Assembly (NCBI RefSeq): GCF_047496725.1
Contig: NC_132976.1
Coordinates: forward strand, 6,680,001 to 6,744,000
Length of the DNA: 64,000 nt
Direction of reading: 5' to 3'
Origin: Anoplolepis gracilipes
Lineage: Eukaryota > Arthropoda > Insecta > Hymenoptera > Formicidae
Shown here piece by piece: positions 37,901 to 52,284 of this stretch. Every line of letters begins with the position of its first letter. Position 1 is the first letter of the stretch. The position numbers and the translations under genes are program-made. Under the pieces are notes generated by a model that was given only the letters and a program-made list of their open reading frames with translations, did no database searches and was not told the origin of the DNA.

Positions 37901-38330
37901 GAAATTGCCTGATGTTCTATTCTCTTGCTGGGGTTATCTTTTCTATAATCTAGCTACTCTTGCTCTCTCACCTCAACTCGTCACATCCCTTCCTTCCTGT
38001 CTTCTATGCCGCATCCTCATCTTTGTCACTCGCTCCTGTTTCCTGTCGCATAATACATAGCATTCTCTCTATCTATCTCACTCCGTTTCTCTTGATCTCG
38101 TGTGTACTAACACACACATGTATCTGCGTGCGCGTATGTATCTCTGTCTTTTCTTCATACATTACAACCAACCTCTTCTCCCTTTTCCCATCCTTTTCTA
38201 TCTCCCTCTGTTTTCTTAACGTTATATCCCTCTACTTCTGTCTTACTTCCGTGCCCTCTACGTGCCTGTTCCGCTTCTTCGTCTCGTCCCTACCAGTTCA
38301 GCTTGTTCCCCCCTCGTGTTTCAACACGCC

Positions 38331-38361
38331 CACGTGTCACGTGGCTGTATGGGTGCACGTG
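38331..38361. promoter_or_regulatory. Cluster of three CACGTG E-boxes
   Basis: CACGTG at 38331-38336, 38338-38343 and 38356-38361. CACGTG is bound by bHLH factors such as CLOCK/CYCLE and Myc/Max. Function is not shown by sequence alone. Confidence 0.5.
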
Positions 38362-38540
38362 CACGTAGTCGCACACAGTGGCGCGCGACCGACCGCCGCA
38401 GCAACGGAGTGCGGATGCGGAGTACGTACAGAGTTGAGGGTACGGACGACAGTGCCGCGTACACACCACAGCGTTCCGCACTCATACCTTACGTTCTCGT
38501 GTGATAGATTGCCCGCCGGTATCCTCTCATCGATCCATTC

Positions 38541-38560
38541 GATCGATCGATCGATCGATC
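38541..38560. repeat. (GATC)5 array flanked by a direct repeat
   Basis: Five perfect GATC units sit between two copies of CGATCCATTCG-like sequence (38,531 and 38,555). Confidence 0.95.
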
Positions 38561-38960
38561 CATTCGCAACCCCTCTCTTCTTTAAGGCTGCTCTCGTGTC
38601 CCGCAATAGTTCCGGGCGTTTGCTTGTCACGGCGTCAAAGACGGGAATTCAAAGATAACGGCGATTGCTCGATCTTGCTGGTGTACGAGATGAAGGCCAG
38701 ATCGAGGAAAGATCTGATCGTCGAGAGAAGTCAAGATGAGAAAAAGGGGCGAGGACAGCCTAGTATGAGATATGAAATGTGTTCCGCGAATACCGCGTGT
38801 CTTTGATCTCTTGCGAAGCGCCGTGATTCTTTCCGAATGTCCAAAGTGGCTGAATGCCTCCCTGAGGACGATGTTGGGAGTAGAGAAGATGGACCTGCGC
38901 ACGGAAGATGACGGAAGAGAGAAACGGGTTGGGATCCAGTTGACAGTTGGTTTATAAAGA

Positions 38961-39690
38961 ATTCTTGTTATTTTTGTGAACCATGCGTTCGTGATTTTTG
39001 AGACCTCCTTACTGTGAGCCTGATATTTATAATTTGCAAAGGGATGACGGTTATCTGATTATTCTCCGAACTGATGATCCATGCTGACAATCAGCTGATT
39101 AATATTTCGTATCTTTGACATTTATCACTGTGCGAGCTAAGAAAAATTTTCTTAGCATATATTGCTACAGTTGATATCATCGAAATGGTTTTCTCTCTTT
39201 TATATTTTTGATATTGAAATTTTCGTTGTCGAAATAGATTGCGAATTCCATGAACAAAAGAAGAAAAAGAGACACAAGATATTGGACCATTTCTTCGATT
39301 TTAGATGACTTTTTTGTTTCGCGAAAATAAAATTGCATTTATTCTATGACAATGGAAATGAAAATAAAAGATTTCATATTTATTTACTTTGATAAAATTT
39401 TGATAAAATAACATAAAGCTCGTATACAAGACATCTCTAATTTTCAAAATGGAAGGTATTTCAAGAAATAATGCCAAAAATACAGATCAATTTAATTAAC
39501 ACTATTTATGTTGCTGTGACGTTTATTTGTACCATCATTTTTGTAATTAATAACATATGCTCGTTGAGTAACAGTAATTAATGTGAGACATAAAAAGTTG
39601 TGCGAAATGACATGGATTATATAACTTCAAAACATTACTGATATATAAAATCACATAGAGTGATAATTGATACTAAGTTCCAACATTACT
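38961..39690. other. AT-rich non-coding stretch
   Basis: A near-perfect small palindrome GCTAAGAAAAATTTTCTTAGC at 39136-39156 apart, nothing seen. Confidence 0.5.
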
Positions 39691-40340
39691 TCACGTAATC
39701 ATACGACTAACACGAGAACTATTACCGTGAATCATTGGAAATAATTCTTACAGTATCTTTTCGATTTCCTCGCTCTTAATGTCACGAAAGGTTGAAGCAT
39801 AGTCTCGGGATCGGCGAAACGAGTCGCGTAGACACAGTCGGAGCAGAATAGAAGAGCTGGACTAGAGGGACTGCTTTCGAGGTGCTCGAGTGCCAATAGA
39901 AACGTCCGAGTGTCACGGAAAGAGAACGCGGACGGGAAGAAGCCGATTGCGAGAGAATTCAATGGTAGTCGACGAATTCGAACGCGAGCATCGAGACAAA
40001 GTGTTCTCGAGTTCTCCGATGCGCGTATCGTGTATACACACGTGTCCTCTTTAGCGAAAAGAGGCGCCGTGGTACCAGACTATAGTAATTGCACTGTCTT
40101 CGAGGACTCTGCCGCCGACTCGTAAACTCTATCAGGTGGAAATTGAAAAACGCTTGTTCTGCAAAAAGCTTTCGTGTTATCCAGCCGGTTGGATACATTG
40201 GAATCTTGTACGGAACGTTTTTAATTCACGAACATTTCTCAGCACTAATGAGCGCGATCGTTTTAATGACGGATTTTGTAACACGAGGATAATGCGAATA
40301 ATGTCGCAAAATATGTGCGTGCGTGCTCTCTTATGAGTAT
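39691..40340. other. GC-moderate block, no gene recognised
   Basis: Open frames overlap on both strands (39910-40125 and 40089-40336 plus; 39732-40198 minus). No known protein and no convincing splice flanks. Confidence 0.3.
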
Positions 40341-42075
40341 TGCGAGTGTTAATTGTGAATATATGTGCATCACCTTGGCCCATTGCTAATGCGCGAGTGT
40401 GTTAATGTGTTTGTATTGTTCATCACTTGGAAGACTAAAGGTTTTTCTTTTTCTGACATATTGTTTTTCAATAATATAGCTAAATATGCATAACAAAGGT
40501 AGTTATTACATCCAACATTCAACATAATGTTAGAAAGTTTGTATGCGTGTGTACACATGTGTAGATCGCTATTTGATCATTGATAAACGAGTAAAATACA
40601 ACTCACATTTTTCATATCAATTATAGCTTGTATAAAATATATATTATAGTCTTTTTCATAAACGTTTGTTAAAAAAAACATATCAAATCAATTTTTATAC
40701 TATTTTAAATCTTCACAATACAATAAAGATATAACACATCGCAAATAAAAAAAAAATTAAATAGCAAAAATTTCAAAGCAATTTTATTGTATACTTAAAT
40801 GAATGTTTAATAGGTCAATCGCTAAAGACACTTCATGGATAACAGAACAAAAGCATCTATCATGTAACATAAGCATAGTAAAATTAATATAAAATTTTTA
40901 CGGATTAGGGATTTAAAAAAAAGAGAAAAAGAGGAAAAAAGAGAAATTCAGTTACTTATGTACATATTTATATCAGAGCACTTTAACGAATTTGTACAAA
41001 GTTTTTAATTATATCATACGAACTATATATTTACTTGGAGCATATTTATGCATTTACAAGGAATAGTGTGGAACGGAATGGTCGATAGAATTTTACAAAG
41101 TATGTAAATTAAAAAATGAAGAGTAACTATTTGTTGTGTGTTTAATCGAATGTTTATCCGTGTAATATTACATAGAGGGGGGACTTACACCGTGCTAAAG
41201 AAACCATTTGTCTTGGTGGACAACACGCTCATTAACCTAACGTTACCGCTCTATCTGAATCGTCACGGTTCTTAGGAGGTGAATTTATATCACTTCTAGT
41301 ATCTCTTGTGACTTGATTTCTTATCGGTTGAAGCGAGAGTGCTGTAAAATTTTTTACGATTTATTTACAATATTTTTCTTTTGCATCAAGTTAAATTAGT
41401 ATAAGCCATTAAGCGATTTATTTGCATAGTCGGCAATGCAATTTTATTTCTAAGTATTTTTTATATTTCTGATCTATGTGATCTAGTTTAATTTATCGCT
41501 GACAAATCGATCGTGCATTAAGATCTCGATATTAAGAGCTCGACGGTAGCGAGCATGAAATTTAATGTCCATGAATAACACAACCTTAGAACGGACAATT
41601 TTATTGCGTCTCTATTTACTGGACTATTTGAATTAGTCGAATGATCAATTTTAATTCAAATGCGAGATTAAATCAAATCGTTTCCGGTGATAAATATGGT
41701 GATGTGATATTATCATATCTCTATAAGCCCTTTTATTTGAGTTTGAGATGCGTTATTAAATTAACTCTCTTGATAAAGATTTACTTTACCGATGCTTCAA
41801 AGGCGCCACCACGATATAATTACCAAGTAAACCCTATTGCCCGCGATGAAAATTTGAATTTGAAATTGCGTTTCAAGTTCGATTAAAGTTACTGGACTCA
41901 TATTTCACAAATATTCACGCCCGGGTAGAATCCTATGAATATTCCTCGCGATCTTACAACAAGAGCTCATTTTCATAGTCTAAGGCTTATGTGTCTCGTT
42001 CTCAGATCTTTAAACATTCTATATGAATGAAGGAATTTCTCACTTATAAGCTGAAGAAATCAGAGATAGTTAAAT

Positions 42076-42106
42076 ATATCTAATATTACAAAATAATATT
42101 AGATAT
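42076..42106. repeat. 13-bp-stem AT hairpin
   Basis: ATATCTAATATTA and TAATATTAGATAT pair exactly around a 5-nt loop. Confidence 0.9.
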
Positions 42107-43560
42107 TAATATTACATTTGTTGAAATCACATTGATGAACGTAATGTATGATCGATTTAAAATTAGATTAAAAAAAAGTTTAATCAATGTTTTAAAATAA
42201 GAACATTTACTGACGTGAGTCTGTCAATACTATTCATATTCCAAGTTCACAAATTGCTACCATTGTACATCTTTTCGTCACATTTGTAATCTTGTCACTC
42301 GCACAGTAATTATTAGAAGAAGATATTGAGGAAGGGATTTTTGTACAATTTTTCTTAGCAGCTGAATTTATTTGAAATTTAAATCACTCATCTGAACTGT
42401 TAAATCAGACGACAATTTTCAACGCACTTCGAGAGAATTCGCTTCTCTTGAAACGAAATATCATTGGATTTGTACATTTGACATGGCAATGTCTTCAGCA
42501 GGGATTAAATTTTATATTAGAAAATGCATTTGCGAGAAATATAAAGAAGAAAAACATTGTGTTTCTCTGTCACAGAAAATTGAAAAATCTGAGAAAGCTG
42601 CGCGCGTTTGTTCGAAAAGCCGATATTCCCCTTACCATTCTATACATATGCATATATGTGTTGAACGTACTGTGTATGTACATGTGTGCGCCAGATTTAT
42701 TAATCTCGAACCTACATTATTGGAATCTGAGCCGATCAATATGGAAACTACTCTCTTGTTTTTATTTTAATCTTGTAAATTTCTTATTGATCGTAGTAAG
42801 TTTATGTAAACTTCTATTTTCGTAAAAATTGAAAAATTAAAGTTATTTTATATCTTAACATATAACATGCATTGATATATGCGCGTTATATTAGAATTAA
42901 TATCGGGATATATATATATACATATATATCTGATCTTATATTACTTATGCATGTTGCATAGTTATGTTTGTTCATTGTGCGTCTGCAATATGCTATATTC
43001 TCTGAATGCGAATATTATTGTGTAATCACAGTTGTGAAATTGCACAACCACGTAAACTATAGGTTTCTATTTCGACAGCTAGAATTGAAATTCTTGCTCA
43101 AGTTATCCCATTGATACTTTGCTCAACTGTTATATGAAGTTCCGTCCATCTCGGTATAAATTATTATGATGTAAATTCATTGCTATAGTTTCATATAACG
43201 ATGAAATATCAAGTTTATCTTGATTAAGATAAATTTGATTGGATGTGTATATTATTACACGATATATTTCGTCTTTGTCTAATGCAGTTACATGAAGATA
43301 TAATTCAAAGTAAAAAAAAAGCATAGATGTTGATCTTTTTGTAATTGAAAAAATTATTTTAATAACTCATTGTTTATCCAATGTTACGTGTTTTGTTTAT
43401 TGCATTTTACATATGTCGAAGTGGTTTTGCTGGATGTAAATCCTTAGTAAAAATGTTCAACAAGATCGGCACGATTGCGTGAGACACGCAACAATTTATC
43501 ATGATTTGTCATTCCTAATCGGTAGCTGGATTCGCAGCACCCATGTTGATCCCTATGAAT

Positions 43561-43561
<1 letters not shown>

Positions 43562-43625
<64 letters not shown>
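43562..43625 (+). repeat. (AG)32 microsatellite
   Basis: A 64-bp uninterrupted AG run. GAGA-type sequence can bind GAGA-factor-like proteins in insects, but a neutral microsatellite is the simpler reading. Confidence 0.97.
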
Positions 43626-43626
<1 letters not shown>

Positions 43627-43799
43627 CACGTCCGATGGATATTGAATTGCTCTTATTTCTATTCAAAATTCATATGTACATGTGTATTATTACGATATAT
43701 GGCTATTAAATCATCGACGTATTACGTTAAGTCGTAATTTTATACTACCTGTAATCAAACCGTGATTAAGCTGCGGCATCATATTTTGAGTTTATGTAA

Positions 43800-43828
43800 T
43801 AAATTGACAGCGCAAATCTGTCAATTTA
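43800..43828. repeat. 11-bp-stem hairpin
   Basis: TAAATTGACAG and CTGTCAATTTA are exact reverse complements around a 7-nt loop. Confidence 0.9.
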
Positions 43829-44820
43829 CGAATTAATACAATGTTCTATGCTACACATATTATCATATCACATCTCGTATATTTTATGTAAACTGTTTCA
43901 AGTTTAATGTGACAATTAAATGTTATGCTAACTTTAATGCTGGAAAAGTTTCTATCGCATATTACACAATTTTTTAAGAAATTGTTGGAGAAACGTCTTG
44001 ATGCTGGAAAGTTTCCGACGTCTCGACGCGTAACAACTTTCGTAAGATTTACCTTGATTACTACTAATCATTAAAATTCACCTCTGGTGCAACATTTTGT
44101 AATATTAAAATAGAATGAATATGCTGATGAAAATAATTAGTGCTAAACTTTTAAAATGCAAACTAATGATTTGGATTTCTAATTTCTTCGCTTACAGACT
44201 TCGCCTACTTTATTTGAATTAGATACTTATATATTATATATGAAAGAGAATCTTAATAATTGTATAGATTATGTGTTATTACAATTTTTCCAATTTTTTT
44301 TAAATTTAATTATCTAGAATATATACTTATTTCTTTGCGTGATTATACGCATAAAATAATGTGATATTTTTTTTTAATATTGTAGTATTATTATGATTCT
44401 CTTAATTATTCTATAGTTTAAATTAATCTATTTATTTATATATTAAAACATTAACATTTATTGATGAAATTTTATCAATTTAATATTTTTTATTTGACAT
44501 TAAATATTTAATCGATTTTTTAAATTAATTTTATTTAATTCTCTTTACTTCTGAGACTGATTTTTTCAATTTTAATATTTACTATTATCATTTTACAATG
44601 CTTATATCATTTTATTATGAACCTATAAAAATGTTTGTCTCGTCTGAGATGCAATAAACGAAATCTGCGAAAAAATTATCATTTTTATATCATCTATTGT
44701 ATATATCCGGTTATTATATTTTATTATATTTTAAACATCCTTTTAATTTATGTATATTATACGTTATCGTTGAGACGCTTTATAGCGACAAAAAAGGGAA
44801 TTTTTGAAGGTATATTTCAC

Positions 44821-45200
44821 ATCTATTATTTCTGTGAGCAGTTTAATTGTCGAGACTCGAATCCTAAAATCGATCGCCTACACGCTCCGATATAAGGAGC
44901 TCTCGTGTTATCGCCTCATCGTTTCGATCACGGTGCAGGCCTTAATTAAAGTTTCGCAACCGATTGGAGAGCGCGACGAGAGTAATCAACGATCGCCCAC
45001 GCAATCAGCGATCACCGCGTCGAAGCCAAACTTTAGCGGGTATGCTTTGTCGCCACGTAATGGAACCATGCATGGATCCGCAATGTCCACCACTAAACTT
45101 TCCGACGTTTTGTTTTCCTAACCGCCTAAACGGCTAATTCCTATCTCGATTTGGTTTCTACGTTATATTTACAAAAACGTTTCGATAGCCATCCTGAACG
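44821..45200. other. CpG-rich block
   Basis: A GC-richer island with a 105-codon chance frame (44804-45121). Several ATCGAT/CGATCG and TAATCAACG-type words could be homeodomain sites. No exon recognised; possible cis-regulatory element. Confidence 0.3.
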
Positions 45201-48200
45201 AACCATTTACGTTGTTGGATTTTATCTTTTCATAGTTGCTTTTAAAGCAAATGTTATTTCATAGCACGAGATTTATATTAACAATATAACAATGATGAAT
45301 TTCTATAATATAATTCCAACATAAATTGTCACTAAAAAATTGTGTTGTACGTATCCAAATTGATATCTAATATAAATTTGAGATTCGAAAGTATCTGTGC
45401 TTTCTTAAGCTTAAAAGAGACATTGCATTTGTAAATAATTGCGAAAATATTTTTTGTTAGATAATTATGATGAGAGAAATTTTTAATCTTACTATTAAAT
45501 TACGTAAGTTGTTGGAGAAACGAGAAATATTTTATTATAAATTGAGAGTTTCATAATTAACATAGAGACATAAGTCTGAAATCGCAGTTTTACACAAATA
45601 AGAAAAAAAAATTGTTTAAAATTCCCATTTAATACGCAGGAATGCGTCTAAATATTTCTGTATTTATTTCCATAATTATTAGGTCAATTAATATGCAACT
45701 TTGTTAAGACGCAAGGCGTATAGAGCTTTTTTATAGGCATGCCTGAATATCTCATTTGTTTAAAATTGGGAATATATTTCTACATGAAACCTTTGAAATG
45801 CATTATGAGCTCATATTTCACGGTTATAAACTTGTACGTTCATCACAAAGTAGGAAATACGTTCTGAATAGCGATGACAATGGGAATTGCCGAGAGCAAA
45901 ATTCGATAGTTTGATGCATGTAATAAAATCATCCAATCGGCAAGAGCAGATAAAGTTGTTTTACCTTTTGCCTTACGCATATAATGCTACGAATTAATTT
46001 AGCATTTTCCGTTTTATTAAATCCGATAAAGATGTATGAAGAAGTTAAAATAAAATATTCTCTAGCAGACATTCTTTAGATTATCTTTTCTTTCTTCTGA
46101 ATAAATAATATAAAGTTGTAATTATTATATATTTAGAAGATACTAAAAAGCATTTCGTTAAAAAATTGAAAATATATATGTATATTCGTAAATTATGCTG
46201 TTGATATGTTAAGATAATAATATGCAATAATTTTTTGTTCTTTATAGATTGAATAAGCGCTTGATTGAATTAAAAATTCGTCATTTTCATCATTTTGAAC
46301 AAATTAGAAAATTAACAACAAAATAAATTGACATTTACAAAATGATATTAAAAAATGATATTATATAACAATATTTTTTATAACTAAAATTATGTAGTTA
46401 AAATCCAAACATGACAAACTTTTTACGTCTGAAAAATTTAACTACCTTTATATAATTTTGTAGATTGCATCGATATTATTTTGCTAATTATCATATATTT
46501 TTTAGCACATTGAGCAAAACTTCTTATGCTGCTATCAAAGGATATTTTTAGATTCTACCAATACTACTGGACGTATCGTACGTCACTTCGTAGGAAAGGA
46601 TTTCGTATATCTATATCACTATTCGTAGGATGATGTGGTTATCTCGAAACGAGACTGGAATTTCTCGACGATGTAGTATCTACTTTTTCATCTCGACGAC
46701 GAATGTTCTGGACAGTTGAATAATAAAGTTACAGTAAGGATTGACAGGAATCAATATTCTTAAGATAATCATGATATATTGCCCATGTACTACATGGAAT
46801 AATAACTTTTTAGCAATATTAATTAATTTTAATATCCATAAAAATCTGCTATTAAATGCAAAATAATATTGTTGATCATATTTTGTTACACTTTTTTTCC
46901 TCTTTCTCCTTTTGAAACTGTTGTTCTTCTATAACATGACTTTGATTTTAAATTTATACATTTTTACGTATTCTCTTTTGTCACACTTGAAATGTCTTTT
47001 GCGATTATATTAAAATATTCAAGTATTATATAAAAAGTTGTTACAGGGCTTTGTAATATTCGCAACAAATATCTGCTAATCTCGAGTTCTTCATATAGTT
47101 CCATTAAAGGGCACTTATTTGAAATTGTCTCATTTATTGGACGTTAGACGGACGTTCATTTAGTAGGTCTTTTAATACTTCTACTGTTCATTCAGACTTG
47201 AATTACGTTAATGGATGACGTCTAAGAGATTGAAAGCGTAAGGACAGAGGATCATTCAAGAACAATTACACTCAGTGGGAGGACTCTCTCTAATGAAATT
47301 AACTCGTCTCCGATAATTAATTAGTATCCGTCAGAGCGACCTTCTTCGTTGGCTTTAAATGATCATTATATGCTTCACGTGATGTTTTCAGGTTTCGCGT
47401 TGAAATTCTAAATCATGTTAATGCTAAGTAAACTGATTGTTTGGAAATGATTTAATTTTTGTATGCAAGTTCAGCACTTGACAATTACAATTTCATATGA
47501 AAACTTTATCTACTGTGGTTTTTAATGTCTTTTACAGAAGAGACTGCAAAAGTATCACGTAAAAATTCACTCAAATTGGACTGTTTTAAATTCTGTTTAG
47601 CACGTTATTCTTTTTGCGTATAATCAACTCTTTGGTCTCGCGTTATTACATCCGTAAGAATTTAAGAGTGAGATACGAGGTAATCTATAACATAAGACTA
47701 CAAAGGTAAAGTCGGCACGGAATCGTATATAAAATTAAAACAGGAACAGAATAAATTTTTAACGCAGACCGGGGAAAGATGGAAAGAGAAAAAAAGTTTC
47801 TCCATTCTGTGAAATGCCGACTTCACCGTGAATTTTGCCTGCTATTGATTCAAGAATGAATATTTTAGCAAATAGCGATTTAATGACATCTAGAATATTG
47901 TTTATTTGTCTATGGATTAAAAACGCATCGGTGTTCTACTTCGCCCAATAATAATAGTGAAAGAATAAATTAAAAATTAATGAGAAAATATTTTTGTTTT
48001 CTCTATAAGATAAACATACGAATTTTTAAGATTTAAACATTATTGAAATTGTGGCAAAAGAATTTCACTTTGAAAATTTATGGATAATAATTTTATATTT
48101 TCAGAGAAAAAAAAGAGAAAAGTTATCTATATTATAACTGTATATTTTTTTCTTATATATTCTAATTAATGTATACAAATTAACATAATTTTTTGGGTAA

Positions 48201-49080
48201 GAGGAAAAACAAATCTTTATTTAAATCATTTTCTCACATATTATATAATTATTTCAATTAGAATTATATATTGTTGAATTACAATTTATATGAAGAAAAA
48301 ATTAAATGTATGATCATATGGATATTTTCTATCAAAATTTAATGTTCGTGAAATGTTTAAATAAATTAATGTATTGTTTAAAAATGCTTGACGTAAAATA
48401 AAATAGTTAAGGTGGAAAATCACCAGCATACGTACAGCTAAGTGTTGTTGCAATATAATACAGTACATATTGACACACAAACATACCGTTACTGATGCGA
48501 ATAAAAAGATAAAAGCGGTGGCAAAGGTACAGATGAACAGAAGATCGAAAAAAGTAATCGTGGAATCTTGACTCTTGCTACGAGATACCGACTGAAAGCG
48601 GAAACAGGTTTTGCTGTCTTATTACGAATCTTCGATCTTTCAAACGAGAAGATACATGATATTCTTCCTACATCACGACAACCGCGATGATTTTTTAATC
48701 TTATTGTTAAAGAACAATCTCTAGAGATTGGCACATTCTGTATATCGCCTTTAAAAACTTCATTAAATTCGTATTATGTTTTTTATGAGAAAAGACTCTT
48801 GATTTAATAATAAAATAAATTATTTTTGTAAAAAATAATGGCAAATTATTTAAGATTATTATCTGTTTTATATTTTTAATATAGATTTATTTGTGTTGAT
48901 AGACATGTTTTTTTTTTATTGAAAAAATATCAAATCAAAAACATTAAAAGAATGCATTTTGAAACTTTCAATGTTCGCAGGAAACACTTCATGTTTATGG
49001 AATCTATATTGATGTATTTCTTAATATAGATTTCTCTTATCGATAATTATACCAAGTATTGTTATTAATGTATCGTAATA
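45201..49080. other. AT-rich non-coding stretch
   Basis: Short chance frames at 48286-48734 (minus). An acceptor-like GATGTTTTCAG ends at about 47,391 with no usable donor. No gene or repeat seen. Confidence 0.5.
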
Positions 49081-49360
49081 TATAGCAGCGGATAGTCTAG
49101 TCACCTATTTACTCGCTCTGTATTTGTCGCTCCGATTTTGAGCGAGAAAATACGAATTGCCAGCGCATGGTTGCTGTGCAATCAGGGGGCGGCGAGGCAT
49201 AGCACGGGGGGCGATGATGTATTAATACCATTATCGCTCGATGATCACCTGCGCCCCAAACTAACCCAGCAGCGTTTGCGTTATTAAAGGATGCGTCGCG
49301 ACGCTTTCCAAATGCTTCATTTACCCATTCGCAAATCGTAATCAATCCACCATGTAAATC
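49081..49360. other. GC-rich block
   Basis: Contains G- and C-runs (about 49,185-49,260) and a 78-codon minus frame (49345-49109) without known similarity. Possible cis-regulatory block. Confidence 0.25.
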
Positions 49361-50210
49361 ATACTTCCTTAATCGAACAATTAATCGTGCTCGTTTAGAT
49401 TTTAATGCAAAATCTTATGTATTTGACATAGCTACGTGGTACTGATTGCGGGTAAAATTTATCTCTGATCGTAATTATTTCGGAATTACATTCATCCGGT
49501 TTGAGATGATCCGAGGTTTGGAAAAAAGTTACAACGATTAACGTAATCGAACAAGAGGTATCTAGTCTGCTTTTTCTACACTTGTTTCCTTGCTCTCCGT
49601 CGGAACGGCTTCTAATGTTCTACTCACTTTTTAATCTTTACTTGATCATTTAAGATACATCATAGAACTAGCTTAAAAGGATGATAATAAGATAGAATTT
49701 TTTTATGTAACGCAGTATTAGCTCAGTAATTCTACGGATTTTTCTACAACGAAAGATCAGGTAGCTTGGAACTACTTAGCATAATTCTCATATTTAACAG
49801 AACCTTTTATGTAACATCTTTGAGAAATTCATTTTTATAATATGAGCTACATAATATGAAAAGATAATAAGGAAAAATGAATAGTTAGTACTATGGTACA
49901 TATACATATATTATCTTACACAAAATTTGCCTACCTTCTTTTTAACGATAATGTCAAGACTAAGTAATACAAAATTTCGATTTAAATAATACAAAAGTAT
50001 ATTTTTAGTAGCTTGTTTTTAAACATTTTTCAAGTTTTACAATTTTAGAATTTCTAAATTCAAAGAGACAGTGAATTTTTTAAATACTCTTATAATTTAA
50101 TAGAAAAGTATATTCTATTTTCTTTCTTTTAATTATCTAAAAATTATCTGGTGTATATTGTATACATTTTTATTGAAACTGTAGCCATCCTAAGTTTTTA
50201 AATGTTATTG
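49361..50210. other. AT-rich non-coding stretch
   Basis: A TAGCTCAGTA word near 49,729 recalls a tRNA A box, but no T-arm or acceptor stem follows. Nothing else seen. Confidence 0.5.
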
Positions 50211-50660
50211 ATCGCTTAAAACTACTGAACGATGACATCATGGGATTCCCATGTCTCTTCGAAACAATCGTAGTCCCAGCATCGTAGTCTCCACCCTTGT
50301 TTGTCGCTTACTCTCGACACCCCCAACTGATTTCACAATGGTATCCTGTCGCCAACCATTGTGAACAGGATAATTACTCCTCATTAACAAATAGCTTTCT
50401 TTGATGTGGAAATCACGTGCTCATCGGAATAGGGAACGATTGTACGGATCGTTAGTTCGTGCGGGTGTGATGTAGAAGGTACATCACATGAGGGTGAGGA
50501 ATACGAGACAGAATGAGGGAGAGAAACAGTGGACGAAGAAGTGACGAAAATAAAAAAAAAAAGAATGAAAAAAAGAACCGTGAAACGTGTCGTCGATAGT
50601 GCGGTCCGAAAGAACGCGATCGATATTTCTCGTTGTAGCATGTAGCTCTTCCCGACATTC
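50211..50660. other. GC-moderate block
   Basis: Two overlapping minus-strand frames (50641-50384 and 50658-50452) encode Ser/Phe-rich low-complexity products. No gene recognised. Confidence 0.3.
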
Positions 50661-51088
50661 TTTATTATTATATATTATTTTTTTTTAAATACGAGAATGC
50701 GTGAGAGATAGACCGATAATTCATTCGTATGGTAGGAATCGAATTATATATTAGAATTCTATTCTAGTCTAATTCTGATCGAATTACGCATATCGGCAAG
50801 AAAACCTTCTATTTTTCGAGTGAATATTTTATCTATGAAAAATTGCAACAAAATATTATAATCTTTATTATATCCGTGACATATATGATACATCGTAGAT
50901 GCAGTAAAAAGCTTATAGTATTATTTATTAAGATAATAATTTAATAGCTGCACATACGTGCAAAATTTTATTCTCGAGAATTACCATTATTATTAAATAA
51001 TTATTACTAAATTTTTTATTTCTATTTTCTAGGGGATATCAGAATTTTTATATATATTATATATTTTATATATCTGTGTGTATATCAT

Positions 51089-51095
<7 letters not shown>

Positions 51096-51141
<46 letters not shown>
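51096..51141. repeat. (TA)n microsatellite
   Basis: About 22 TA units within a longer TA-rich stretch. Confidence 0.95.
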
Positions 51142-51147
<6 letters not shown>

Positions 51148-51945
51148 GTATTATATATGTTATTATATTTAGTATATTATTTCTGTATATTATTATAATG
51201 TTATCTTTCAAGCCAAATTGGATGATGGTTGTATATTACTAGTTATATAACTTGTTTGCTATGCAAATAATATTTTGTGGTTGGATGCACTATACGTAAA
51301 AAGTTGTCGATAAAAATACTTTGAATATATATTTACAGTAGTTTTATCTCTGCAACTTTCAGGAAAATAAATATTTTCGCAGAATTTCTGCAGAGGCAAG
51401 TGCGTGAAGGTAAACCACATAGGGATATTTGATAATGCAGAGCAGATACCTGGCCCGTGATCGACATCGATAAGATAAATATACTTTAGGAAGTAATATT
51501 CGTATTCCATGCGTACACACAAGCAGTGTTTTCTACGGAACGCGTGGAATCCTCTGTTTTCTGCCGAGATGTTATGTTCGGAAATTGAATATGCAGTTTG
51601 AAAGCTGATTGAAAGAGAAGTACCTACAGCTGTGCATAAGAAAGCTACATGAATAATGGTTCAAATGCACATGTATGCTTACATGAAATGACAAGAACGC
51701 GTTTTATTTATAATAGCTGTTTGTTAATTATCTTTTTTTTTGTTTCGTACGAACTCTTTTTCAAAGAAACATTTAGAGAGCACAACTGTGATGGAACAAC
51801 TTTTTTTTGCTTTACAAAAATTATTGTATATTTATTTTTAGAAATCTCGTTAATCTTTACAAAGATCTCATATTGTATAAACGTTGATAAACGATTATTA
51901 AATTTTCTTTACGAAAAATAAGAATTGTTACACGGCTAAGAATAT

Positions 51946-51948
<3 letters not shown>

Positions 51949-51994
<46 letters not shown>
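51949..51994. repeat. (AT)n microsatellite
   Basis: About 23 AT units, uninterrupted. Confidence 0.95.
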
Positions 51995-52002
<8 letters not shown>

Positions 52003-52284
52003 TGTGTACATTTTATATTATTTTTATATTTGCCTGATATATAAACTATTAACAATTTGCTTCAATATTTCCATCCATGGTATCATTTATTATGAGATAA
52101 ATTACTAATAGAATTTTCTGTTACTTTTTTTTTTCTAAGAAAACTGTCACTATTCTTTTCTCGCATAGGAAGCAGTGAATCCAACAATCAGATCCTATAA
52201 TCAAAATACATAAATTATTCATCGGTAGTTACGCTTGGTCGCAAAACGTCTAGACGATGCGCGTTAAGTATAATAACAGTCGGA

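Larger units (their letters stand above)
37901..38960 (+). other. Pyrimidine-rich then CpG-rich island; possible promoter
   Basis: About 400 bp rich in C and T on the plus strand lead into a CpG-rich core (38,330-38,950) with three CACGTG E-boxes and a GATC array. A 232-codon plus frame (37960-38658) exists because CT-rich sequence lacks stops. Its product is Ser/Leu/Pro-rich with no domain and antisense frames overlap. The layout suits an alternative promoter or enhancer, but no initiator match is convincing. Confidence 0.35.
40341..44820. other. AT-rich non-coding stretch
   Basis: Contains the AG array and two hairpins listed separately. The open frame at 42448-42825 (125 codons) has no recognisable protein and an overlapping second frame. 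Nothing else seen. Confidence 0.45.
50661..52284. other. AT-rich stretch with two TA arrays
   Basis: TA arrays at 51096-51141 and 51949-51994 are listed separately. Chance frames only at 51259-51522 and 51649-51921. Confidence 0.5.

Noticed and set aside
37960..38658. 232-codon plus-strand open frame
   Set aside because: It follows from CT-rich low-complexity sequence, the product is Ser/Leu/Pro-rich without domains, and other frames overlap it on both strands.
42448..42825. 125-codon frame with hydrophobic segments
   Set aside because: AT-rich codons give Leu/Ile/Phe/Lys stretches by default, a second frame overlaps, and no gene context exists.
49720..49800. tRNA A-box-like TAGCTCAGTA
   Set aside because: No T-loop GTTCRA motif at the right distance and no acceptor stem can be formed.
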